In this document: positions 55,501 through 62,444 of the stretch, in pieces | How the letters are laid out: each line of letters starts with the position of its first letter | How positions within the stretch are numbered: position 1 is the stretch's first letter | Source of the DNA: an uncultured Pedobacter sp. | GTDB taxonomy: Bacteria; Bacteroidota; Bacteroidia; Sphingobacteriales; Sphingobacteriaceae | Direction: 5' to 3' | DNA length: 64,000 nucleotides | Assembly (NCBI RefSeq): GCF_913776295.1 | Contig: NZ_CAJYOJ010000087.1 | Location: forward strand, 1 to 64,000 | Notes under the pieces: model-generated | Databases searched by the model: none | What the model saw: only the letters and a program-made list of their open reading frames with translations | Told to the model about the DNA's origin: nothing | Translations under genes and position numbers: made by a program

Positions 55501-58500
55501 CTAGCAGTTACAACAGGTAAAGCAGGACGGGGATTTACCGATACAGCGGCAGCGGCACGTGTAGCACTTGTACAGTTTCCCTGAGAAGCCTCTACATAAT
55601 AAGTAGTTGCTGCTGTTAATGATGGCGTTGAAAATACTGCACCCGTGAAAACAAGGTTTCCTCCTGTCGCAGCATCATACCATTTATAGGTGACCGCAGC
55701 ATCTGGGTTCGCAACAGATAAAGTTGCTGATGATCCCTCACAAACATTTGCAATGGTTGCCAATACCGGTGTTGGTAATGCTGGTGTTACCGTTACCGTA
55801 ACCGGGATTCGGGTTATATTAGGGCAACCGGCTTTGCTTACCTGGATATAATAAGTTGTAGTAGCTGATAAGGCTGGCGTGGTAAATGTTTCGCCTGTGC
55901 CTAGTTGTGTACCACCTGTTGCCGCATCGTACCAGGCCAATGTTGTACCACCGTTAGCCGTTGCAGTTAATGTGGCTATGCTTCCTGCACAAATAGTTTG
56001 AGCACCCGCAGTTACTGTTGGTCCAGGATAAATTACAGTTGCCCCATAAACGTCCAAGCTGGTTAAAACGGTAGCTAATGCACCAAAACTAACCTGTACC
56101 CTATCGTATACGCCGCCTGCCAGTACAGTTGCTGCAAAACGATTACCTGATAAAAGCCGGAGATTCAATAATCCACCATTTAATTGTGTCGTTTTTACAA
56201 CCGTAGTACCATTTAATACGGTAACAGTTATGTTGTTTAACAAACCTACGTCTGCCAAACCAGTAGGCAAGGCTAAATCTAAACGAATACTATCTGTAGC
56301 TGCTCCAACCGTTGGGAAAATTAATTGCTGGTATCCCGATCCACCTACTCCTACCGCTAGCGATATCCTGGTAAAGTTATTAGAATCTGCATCGGTAGAA
56401 TTTCCCGCACCAGTTATACCGCAGAGTAAACAGATTCCGTTAATTCCGGAGTTTTGTGCATTGGCTGCATTACACGCAGTTCCGCCGCCGTTATTTAATA
56501 CGGTAACGGTTACCGGTACACGGTTCGCACTTTTACAACCGTTGGTATTTGTAGTTTCTACATAATATGTGGTGGTGGCAGACAGGGCCGGCGTGGTAAA
56601 TGAAGTACCTGCACCTACCTGTGTTCCTCCTGTGGCAGTATCATACCATTCAATGGTATTTCCAGCATCTGCCGTAGCCGATAAAGTGGTAGACTGACCG
56701 GCATTAATTACCTGGTTATTAGTGGTTACCGTAGCTGCAGTTGCCGGTGGGTTAACTGAAACATTAACCGAAGTTCTCGAACTTACTACAGTTCCGGATA
56801 CTGCCTCAACGTAAAATACCGTTTGAGCGTTTATTGCAGGAGTTACAAAAACACCTGTATTATTAGTCACCAATGGTGTACTCCCGGTAGAAGCATACCA
56901 GTTATAAGTTACACCAGCCTGTAAATTGCTAACGCTCAAAGTGGCTGAGCTTCCGGCACAAACTGTTGCTGCGGCTACTACAGGAGCATCAACTGTTACA
57001 GTTAAGCTGTAAGCAGTTGTTGCCTTGTTTCCGTTCGCATCTGTTGCAGTTAAAGAAATGGTAAAATTTCCACCTAAAGTCGGCGTTCCTGTTATTTCTC
57101 TAGTTGCCGTATTAAAGCTTAATCCAGGAGGAAGATTTGAGGCTAAATAAGTATATGGTGCTGTTCCACCTGTTACTGCTGGTAAAGTTTGCGTTGGATA
57201 AGGTGTCCCTACAATACCATTAGGTAAAGTCGCTCCAGGCAACGATAATATCCCTATTATCTGAAGTGCATAATTATTACTTGCTGTTCTGCCTTCACTA
57301 TCTGTAGCGGTAACACCGATTGAATAATTTCCTGCTTGCGTAGGCGTTCCTGAAATTGCTCTTGTTGTCGGATCAAAAGTTAATCCTGCCGGCAGATTGC
57401 TTCCTGCATAAGTGTAGGGTCCAACACCACCAGTTGCAGCAGGTAAGGTTTGCGTAGCATAAACTGTTCCTTCTGTTCCATCAGGCAAAGTTGCTGCAGG
57501 TAACAATAGCGGATCAACTACTACGATTGCATAATTATTGGTTACTGTTTTTCCATCAGCATCGGTTACTGTTACCGGTACGGTAAAAGTTCCGGACTGT
57601 GTAGGTGTACCCGTAATTTCTCTTGTAGAAGGGTTAAAAGTCAATCCTAGAGGAAGACCGGTTGCCGCATAAGTATAAGGACCTGTTCCACCTGTTGCAG
57701 AAGGAATAGTCTGAGTAGGATAAACGATACCGGTAGTTCCATTGGCTAAAGTTGCCGCAGGTAAAACCAATGGATCAGTTACTTTAAGTGTATAACTCGC
57801 CGTAATTGTATTACCATTGGCATCAGTTACCGTAACCGGAATGATGAAAGTTCCGGTCTGAGTTGGCGTACCTGTAATTTCTCTTGTAGCAGGGTTAAAA
57901 GTCAAACCTGGAGGAACACCTGTAGCGGAATAAGTGTAGGGACCTGTTCCTCCGGTTGCAGCTGGAATTCCATTAGTGGTATAAGCTGTACCTGTTACTC
58001 CATCAGGCAATGCTCCCGGAGCCAATGTCAACGCTGGTGTTACCGTTAAAGTAAATGTTGCTGTTGTATTACAACCTTTTGTATCGGTTACTACAACATC
58101 GAATGTTGGATTACCTGTTGCAGTCGGTATTCCGCTTAACAGACCACTTGTTGATAAGGTTAAACCCGCAGGCAGAGAACTACCCGTTGCTAAGGCATAA
58201 GTATAACCTGGTGTTCCACCAGTAGCTACCGGAAGTTGCTTACTGTAAGGCGAGGCAATTGTTGCATTGGTTAACGTAGTACCTGTAAATACAATTACCG
58301 GATTAACGGTAATAACCACCGGTACCCTTGTGGCATTTGAACAATTTCCTTTACTTACCTGAACATAATAAGTAGTTGTTGCAGCTAACACAGGAGTAGT
58401 GAAGTTTGCACCTGTCCCCACCTGGTTTCCACCTGTTGGCGCATCGAACCAAGCTAAAGTAGTGCCGCCATTTGCTGTTGCACTCAATGTGGCCGTGCTT

Positions 58501-61500
58501 CCTGCACAGATAGACTGCGCACCGGCTATAAATGTCGGATTGGGATAAACTACTGTTGCGCCATAAATGTCGAGGCTGGTTAACGCAGAAGCCAGGGCAC
58601 CAAAGCTCACCTGAACCCTATCGTAAGTGCCACCTGCTAAAACAGTTGCTGCAAAACGGTTGCCTGACAAAAGTTGAAGACTTAATAATGCACCGTTTAA
58701 TTGAACGGTTTTTACAACTGTAGTCCCGTTTAATACCGTAAGGGTTACATTATTTAAAAGGCCAGCATCAGCTAAACCGGTTGGTAAAGCCAGGTCTAAA
58801 CGGATACTATCTGTAGCTACACCTGTAGATGGGAAAATCAATTGTTGATAGCCGGTTGCTGTAACTCCCACAGCGAGAGAAATCCTGGTGAAGTTATTTG
58901 CATCGGCATCAGTAGAATTACCGGCACCATTTACAGCACATAATAAACAGATGCCATTAATTCCTGTATTTTGACTATTTGCAGCATTACAGGCCGTTGC
59001 GCCACCACCATTAATTACGGTAACCGTAACCGGAACACGGCTTGCACTTTTACAGCCATTACTGCTTGTGGTTTCTATGTAATAAGTTTTTGTTGTTGTT
59101 AAGGCTGGCGTGGTGAATGAAGTTCCCGCTCCAACCTGTGTACCTGCTGATGGAGCATCAAACCAGGCGATGGTATTTCCGGCATCAGCGGTAGCAGTTA
59201 ACGTGGTAGTTTGTCCGGAGTTGATAACCTGGTTATTTGTAGTTACGGTTGCTAAAGTTGCCGGTGGATTAACGGAAACTGTAACCGATGTTCTAGAACT
59301 TGTTGCAGCTCCAGAAACAGCTTCTACATAAAACACAGTAGCTGAATTTACGGCCGGCGTTACATAAGTACCGTTATTACCAGTTACCAACGGTGTACTT
59401 CCTGTTGATGCATACCAGTTGTAAGTTACACCCGCCTGCAGGTTACTGACTGTTAAAGTAGCCGTGCTACCGGTACATACTGTAGCTGAAGCTACAACCG
59501 GTGCATTCACGGTTACGGTTAAGGTATAACTGGTGGTAGCCCTATTATTGTTAGCATCTGTAGCAGTTAATGAAATATTATAGGTACCACCCTGCGTTGG
59601 TGTCCCGGTGATTTCTCTGGTAGTGGGATTAAATGATAATCCCGGAGGAAGATTTGTTGCTGCATAGGTATACGGAGACGTTCCACCTGTTACAGCCGGT
59701 AAAGTTTGTGGTAGATAAGACGTACCTACAACCCCGTTAGGTAAAGTTTGCGTTGGTAAAGTTAAAGTACCATTTACTTTAACAGGATAATTGTTACTTG
59801 CTGTTTTACCTTGACTATCGGTAACGGTAACGCCAATTACATAATTACCTGCCTGTGTTGGTGTACCGGTAATCTCTCTTGTGGTTGCATTAAACGATAA
59901 TCCAGCAGGAAGATTGGTACCGACATAAGTATAAGGACCAACGCCACCGGTGGCAGCAGGTAAAGTTTGCGTAGCATAAACTGCTCCTTCGGTTCCATCT
60001 GGCAGGGTTGCAGCAGGCAATAACAAAGGATTGTTAATGTTGATGGTATAATTGGTAATTACTGTTTTTCCATCAGCATCAGTTACCGTAACGGGTATAG
60101 TATAAGAACCAACCGTTGTTGGCGTACCGGTAATGGCTCTGGTTGATGGATTAAAAGTTAAGCCTGGAGGAAGACCGGTTGCCACATAAGTATATGGTGT
60201 AGTCCCCCCTGTTGCGCTTGGTATAATCTGTGTGGTATAAATTGTCCCGGTAGTACCATCAGCTAAAGTTGCTGCCGGTAATAACAAAGGGTCTGTTACT
60301 TTTATGGTATAATTAGCAATTAGGGTATTACCGTTTGCGTCAACAACGGTAACTGGTATCGAATAGATTCCAGGCTGGGTTGGTGTTCCGGTAATTTCCC
60401 TTGTTGTTGGATTGAAAGTTAAGCCCGGAGGAACACCTGTTGCAGTATAAGTGTATGGCCCTGTTCCACCTGTTGCAGCAGGAATGGTCTGTGTTGGATA
60501 AACAGTTCCTGTTAAACCATTAGGTAATGTACCCGGCGTAAGAACCAATGCAGCAGTGACCGTTAAGTTATAAGTTGCAGTTGCTTTACAGCCTTTAGTA
60601 TCAGTTGCAACCACAGAAAAAGTGTAGGTATTGGCCACCGTTGGTGTTCCGGTAATAGCACCTGCGGATGATAAACTTAAACCTGCAGGTAATGTACTAC
60701 CTGCAGCCAAAGCATAGGTATACCCCGCGGTTCCGCCTGTAGCTGCATCCAATTGTTTAGCATAGGCAAAACCTGGTGTGGCATTTGTTAGTGTAGTGCC
60801 GTTAAAAACAATTTGTGGATTTACGGTAATTTCAACGGGGATCCTTGCCGATTCGGTTGTACATCCTACCCGTCTTGCAGCCACGTAATAAGTTTTGTTA
60901 GCTGTTAATGCCGGGGTAGTAAAAACACCATTAAAAGCAACTGTTTGTAGTGCGGCGCCGCCTTCTACCGCTTCATACCATCTCAATTCGTTAGTATTCG
61001 GCGTAGTAGCATTTAATGGCACCGTGCTATTGTAACAGGTAGCAATTACCGTACTTGCCGGGGTTGGCCGGCCGGCAGAGCGGATTACACCATATAAATT
61101 AATAGTTTGTGTAAGGTTTAGGGCAACTACTGAACCCAGTGTAACCTTCACCCGATCGTATACTACATTGGCACCTGGAGAAAAAGGTATCGATACCGGC
61201 TGCCCGCTGTTGAGTAAGCCTAACAAGTCCAGGTTTAATAAACTTGCTGCCGAACCCGTGTATACCTGTGTACCGCCATTATAGGCCGTTATAGAAATGT
61301 TCTGTAAAAGTCCTGCCGTTAGCAATGCAGGTGAAGCGCTGATCCTTAGATTAATATCATCGCCAGGATTTGACGGTGTTGCAAAATAGAAATTCTGGCT
61401 AATGGATGACCCCACGCCAAGTACCCCTAAACTCAGTTGAGAAAAATTATTTGGATCGGAATCAATTGCCCTTTCGCTGTTGGTTACGCCAGAACTGCCC

Positions 61501-62225
61501 AGCTGTAAAGCATCAAGTGTAATTCCCGTTCCTTCGAATCCTGTAGAAAATGCCTGTGCACAAGGATCGGTGCCTGAAGTATAAAAAGCGTAATAAACCT
61601 TTGTATTATTGGCCACCGAAACCAGCAGTGCGTTGGTTACATCTCTAACAAATACCCTGTCATAAGCCTGTGTAGGCGTTATCGCTATATAAAAGAAACC
61701 ATTTGCATCTTTTACTAACCGCAGATTATCTGAAGAAAACCCGTCGACACTGTTACCGCCGGTTGGGGGAACTGCCGAAGCACCATTTCTGGCCCCTACC
61801 TGAAATGAATGGTTTCCAAGAACTACCGTTCCCCCAACATTAGCCAGTAAAGTACCTAAACTGCCACCTAACAACCTGTTCAGCACATCTGCATCAAAAT
61901 CTATCCTGATATAAGATGTTGTTCCTGCAGCAACAGCAGCCGGATATTTTAATTCCAGCTCTCCATTATACGCCCCTACTCCAACAGCAATGCCACCGTA
62001 AGAATTAACTGTAGCAAAATTGTTATTATCTAAAGTTGCATTGGTTGCATTATCCACCCTGCTTTGAGCAGATACCGTGTTTGCAAAAATTTTAGTTTGC
62101 GTATACGATTTGGAAGAGAAGAGCGTTAGTAGGATGATAACTGCAATACTAGAATTGCGGATGATCCATTTGCGGGATGATAAAGTAAGGGTTTTCATCA
62201 TATCAGGCGTTATTTTAGGAGACAT
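49548..62225 (-). CDS. Giant repeat-rich adhesin with type IX gliding-type C-terminal domain
   Basis: A 4,225-residue surface protein. It has a signal peptide (AVIILLTLFSSKSYTQ), an N-terminal domain of about 400 residues, then stacked Ig-like domains of two kinds: putative-Ig repeats (pattern PPGLTFNPTTREITGTPT) and CHU-type Ig repeats (pattern TTTYYVEA). Interleaved modules carry LLSGNRFAATVLAGG and LVIPVGSLGASVY. A fibronectin-III-like domain (about 4040-4130) is followed by the CHU_C sorting domain (IPNAFTPNNDGKNDVFLIYG), which directs type IX export. It probably serves in adhesion, biofilm or gliding. The first ATG is 62225; an internal one at 62198 gives a more typical signal peptide. 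Large parts are exact-phase duplications (see the repeat entries). Confidence 0.93.
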   Translation of the reverse strand: MSPKITPDMMKTLTLSSRKWIIRNSSIAVIILLTLFSSKSYTQTKIFANTVSAQSRVDNATNATLDNNNFATVNSYGGIAVGVGAYNGELELKYPAAVAAGTTSYIRIDFDADVLNRLLGGSLGTLLANVGGTVVLGNHSFQVGARNGASAVPPTGGNSVDGFSSDNLRLVKDANGFFYIAITPTQAYDRVFVRDVTNALLVSVANNTKVYYAFYTSGTDPCAQAFSTGFEGTGITLDALQLGSSGVTNSERAIDSDPNNFSQLSLGVLGVGSSISQNFYFATPSNPGDDINLRISASPALLTAGLLQNISITAYNGGTQVYTGSAASLLNLDLLGLLNSGQPVSIPFSPGANVVYDRVKVTLGSVVALNLTQTINLYGVIRSAGRPTPASTVIATCYNSTVPLNATTPNTNELRWYEAVEGGAALQTVAFNGVFTTPALTANKTYYVAARRVGCTTESARIPVEITVNPQIVFNGTTLTNATPGFAYAKQLDAATGGTAGYTYALAAGSTLPAGLSLSSAGAITGTPTVANTYTFSVVATDTKGCKATATYNLTVTAALVLTPGTLPNGLTGTVYPTQTIPAATGGTGPYTYTATGVPPGLTFNPTTREITGTPTQPGIYSIPVTVVDANGNTLIANYTIKVTDPLLLPAATLADGTTGTIYTTQIIPSATGGTTPYTYVATGLPPGLTFNPSTRAITGTPTTVGSYTIPVTVTDADGKTVITNYTININNPLLLPAATLPDGTEGAVYATQTLPAATGGVGPYTYVGTNLPAGLSFNATTREITGTPTQAGNYVIGVTVTDSQGKTASNNYPVKVNGTLTLPTQTLPNGVVGTSYLPQTLPAVTGGTSPYTYAATNLPPGLSFNPTTREITGTPTQGGTYNISLTATDANNNRATTSYTLTVTVNAPVVASATVCTGSTATLTVSNLQAGVTYNWYASTGSTPLVTGNNGTYVTPAVNSATVFYVEAVSGAATSSRTSVTVSVNPPATLATVTTNNQVINSGQTTTLTATADAGNTIAWFDAPSAGTQVGAGTSFTTPALTTTKTYYIETTSSNGCKSASRVPVTVTVINGGGATACNAANSQNTGINGICLLCAVNGAGNSTDADANNFTRISLAVGVTATGYQQLIFPSTGVATDSIRLDLALPTGLADAGLLNNVTLTVLNGTTVVKTVQLNGALLSLQLLSGNRFAATVLAGGTYDRVQVSFGALASALTSLDIYGATVVYPNPTFIAGAQSICAGSTATLSATANGGTTLAWFDAPTGGNQVGTGANFTTPVLAATTTYYVQVSKGNCSNATRVPVVITVNPVIVFTGTTLTNATIASPYSKQLPVATGGTPGYTYALATGSSLPAGLTLSTSGLLSGIPTATGNPTFDVVVTDTKGCNTTATFTLTVTPALTLAPGALPDGVTGTAYTTNGIPAATGGTGPYTYSATGVPPGLTFNPATREITGTPTQTGTFIIPVTVTDANGNTITASYTLKVTDPLVLPAATLANGTTGIVYPTQTIPSATGGTGPYTYAATGLPLGLTFNPSTREITGTPTQSGTFTVPVTVTDADGKTVTNNYAIVVVDPLLLPAATLPDGTEGTVYATQTLPAATGGVGPYTYAGSNLPAGLTFDPTTRAISGTPTQAGNYSIGVTATDSEGRTASNNYALQIIGILSLPGATLPNGIVGTPYPTQTLPAVTGGTAPYTYLASNLPPGLSFNTATREITGTPTLGGNFTISLTATDANGNKATTAYSLTVTVDAPVVAAATVCAGSSATLSVSNLQAGVTYNWYASTGSTPLVTNNTGVFVTPAINAQTVFYVEAVSGTVVSSRTSVNVSVNPPATAATVTTNNQVINAGQSTTLSATADAGNTIEWYDTATGGTQVGAGTSFTTPALSATTTYYVETTNTNGCKSANRVPVTVTVLNNGGGTACNAANAQNSGINGICLLCGITGAGNSTDADSNNFTRISLAVGVGGSGYQQLIFPTVGAATDSIRLDLALPTGLADVGLLNNITVTVLNGTTVVKTTQLNGGLLNLRLLSGNRFAATVLAGGVYDRVQVSFGALATVLTSLDVYGATVIYPGPTVTAGAQTICAGSIATLTATANGGTTLAWYDAATGGTQLGTGETFTTPALSATTTYYIQVSKAGCPNITRIPVTVTVTPALPTPVLATIANVCEGSSATLSVANPDAAVTYKWYDAATGGNLVFTGAVFSTPSLTAATTYYVEASQGNCTSATRAAAAVSVNPRPALPVVTASSSTVSAGQTAILTATSADPTNTFNWYTSNTSTTPVYVGATYVTPPLLATTTYYVESVSTNGCASASRVQVTITVDGNGSPNPVPCEAAITQVNGVTGVALLSGVFNPALAIDNDTQTASSLVMPVGALGASVYQRVGFGSLSTVGDTVRVLVSSPGKLLSLSLLGNAAISTYVGTNSNGDSQLLNNNLLNVQLLSGNTQALITFVPTNVFDGVEVRLNSGVLGALTSINFNYAQRILVAPTVTSANVTACVGSTAQLQVNNPSSGLTYRWYDATGTYLSGKDGVIFTTPVLTGDTKFYVAAVSATGCVSYKTVVNVTTNPAPVTPDLLSALVNTCPNTSVAFQIKNPVAGSTYNWYDTATSTTVLFTGDNFTTPLITADRSYFVAAVNSCGNSSTRTEGKIVLGTIDVPVITPPAITISEGSVAVLKATSGTAGATINWYTTANGTVPVYTGETYVTPQLSSTTTYYVEATIPGGCTATSRATVTVTVVPNGNPVVTPCGAATTTVASGVTGVALLAGVYNPTFAVDNDINTGSSLVIPVGSLGASVYHQVGFTGLSNIGDTLRVKITTPGALLSVGVLNNLTVTTFQGTTSNNDAVSISNPLINLQLLSGGTSAILTFVPTSRFDGVELRLNSGLLGALTSVNLDYAQRVITTPTVTTSTVSACQGSPATLSVQNPQAGVVYKWYLGATYQAGKDGAIFTTDPALAAGTYTYSVTATANGCETPAAKVTVTILTPPLPPVPSTNNPTTTCVGSSATLSVQSVAGVTYNWYDAAVAGNMLVTNNSSFTTSTSLAAGTYDYYVEAVSGTGCSNSTRTKVSITVNPSALPTDVTVTGTTSICASGTAVLTAASTTVTSPVFTWYTDAALTQVAFVGAVFTTPAITATTRYYVTVSGTNKCANTAGNAKEVTITVNPVATPADINLAGTSTVCGGASVTLNATSTTVTSPVFTWYSDAALTTVAFTGANFVTPALNATTTYYVTVKGDNKCENTAATAKSVTITVNPAATDADITASGITSICKGSTAALSASTTTVINPVFTWYSDAALTTVAFTGASFVTPALNASTTYYVTVKGDNKCENSPANAKVITVTVKDFATAADIAVSNARICSGSTVMLMASSTTVTQPVFTWYSDASLTSAVFTGPTFTITGLTTTTTYYVSVKGTNKCENAAADAKAVTVTVNPLANTTDIILNGSTTACAGSSAVLSATSATVTNPVFTWYSDAALTNVSFIGATFTTPTLNATTTYYVTVKGDNKCENAPGTARVITINVSPVATAADITAADASICAGSGTTLVASTTTVTNPIFTWYNDAALTSVAYVGASFVTPTLTATTKYYVTVKGDNKCENSGITAKVVTVNVNQAATAADITLSTPGSVCGSGTAVINASSTTVTNPVFTWYNDASLTSVAFTGPIFTTPVLTATTTYYVTVKGTNKCENTAANAVAVTIKVNQVATAADIALNGSTSVCANTAATLTATSTTVTNPVFTWYSDANLNTVVFTGAVFTTPVLTANATYYVKVKGDNKCENTAATARLVTITVNALPNNPVVSAPNGGICAGDGATLIVTNAQAGVTYEWYNAAVGGNLLFTGTTFNVTSLAATTDYYVLAIGTGGCKNNGGRVKVTVTVNTKPTIPTVASTSVSVCTGSPAILTVTNPQTGVTYNWYTASAGGTLVGTGINFTTPVVNANTTYYVEGANGTCVSSSRTPVNVIALPVPVAPASVTAANGTLCAGNSTILTVNNPVAGLVYRWYAASSGGTMLAEGITFTTPNLNATTIYYVEAIAAGGCASATRTAVTVTVLPVLEKPVVVVQTTTSNSVTFAWAAVTGATAYEVSLNNGLTWLNPTSGSSGTTYLVAGLKPDQNVSILVRAKGQTECQTSQNGSATGKAANPFGDQVYIPNAFTPNNDGKNDVFLIYGNTILSAKMSIYTQWGQLIFQSDNVANGWDGTFKGVNQPNGVYVYMVDITFTNGTTSMRKGTVTLIR
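50870..53030 (-). repeat. Eight tandem ~268-bp Ig-domain repeats in the adhesin
   Basis: Eight repeats of 89-90 residues (about 3066-3786 of the protein). Each has a Cys near the start (SICAGS-like), FTWYSDAALT in the middle, and TTYYVTVKGDNKCEN near the end, so each domain can form one internal disulphide. On the plus strand the unit is seen as TTTCACATTTATTGTCACC recurring at 50.92, 51.19, 51.46, 51.72, 51.99, 52.26, 52.53 and 52.80 kb. Confidence 0.9.
53031..54275 (-). repeat. 1,245-bp tandem duplication in the adhesin, C-terminal copy
   Basis: This 415-codon unit includes the TGVALLAGVYNPTFAVDND module plus flanking Ig-like domains. It is offset exactly 1,245 bp from the copy at 54276-55520, measured at the shared ACACC/GVALL site. 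The ends are approximate. Confidence 0.8.
54276..55520 (-). repeat. 1,245-bp tandem duplication in the adhesin, N-terminal copy
   Basis: The first copy of the unit at 53031-54275, with TGVALLSGVFNPALAIDND in place of TGVALLAGVYNPTFAVDND. The reading frame is kept. The ends are approximate. Confidence 0.8.
55784..58300 (-). repeat. 2,517-bp tandem duplication in the adhesin, C-terminal copy
   Basis: An 839-codon unit: six putative-Ig domains, two CHU-type Ig domains and the NGICLLC module. Its partner is at 58301-60817. The offset is the same (2,517 bp) at two independent marks: TAAACAG in the ICLLC codons, and the GTTAACGTAGTACC / GTTAGTGTAGTGCC site. The ends are approximate. Confidence 0.88.
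58301..60817 (-). repeat. 2,517-bp tandem duplication in the adhesin, N-terminal copy
   Basis: The first copy of the 839-codon unit. It has the same domain order as the copy at 55784-58300, with scattered substitutions (for example ICLLCAVNGAGN against ICLLCGITGAGN). The length is conserved to the base, which suggests a fairly recent event or strong constraint on spacing. Confidence 0.88.
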
Positions 62226-62325
62226 ACTATGTGCTAATGCTACTGCATGGTTAGTGTTCTTTCAGGGGCATTATATAACCATGACAAATCTAAATTTGAA
62301 ATAGCTACCTATCTTATCCATTCCT

Positions 62326-62362
62326 ATTCATTTTTATTCCGCCCCATTCATTCATTTTATTC
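62326..62362. promoter_or_regulatory. Direct repeats upstream of the adhesin gene
   Basis: ATTCATTTTTATTC (62326-62339) and ATTCATTTTATTC (62350-62362) are spaced 24 bp apart in the divergent gap between the adhesin and the NTPase gene. They may be a regulator binding site; this is inferred from position only. Confidence 0.3.
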
Positions 62363-62444
62363 ATACCGGGCTTTCTTAGTGAATAGATTTCCTCAATTGT
62401 TAAATTATGATGACATTAGCGTTAGTCATCCCATCTGTTAATTC

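Noticed and set aside
49548..62225. Repeat arrays that might be taken for CRISPR or for many small plus-strand genes
   Set aside because: The repeats are coding repeats of 268-2,517 bp in one continuous frame with sequence drift; plus-strand frames of 60-110 codons are shadows of it.
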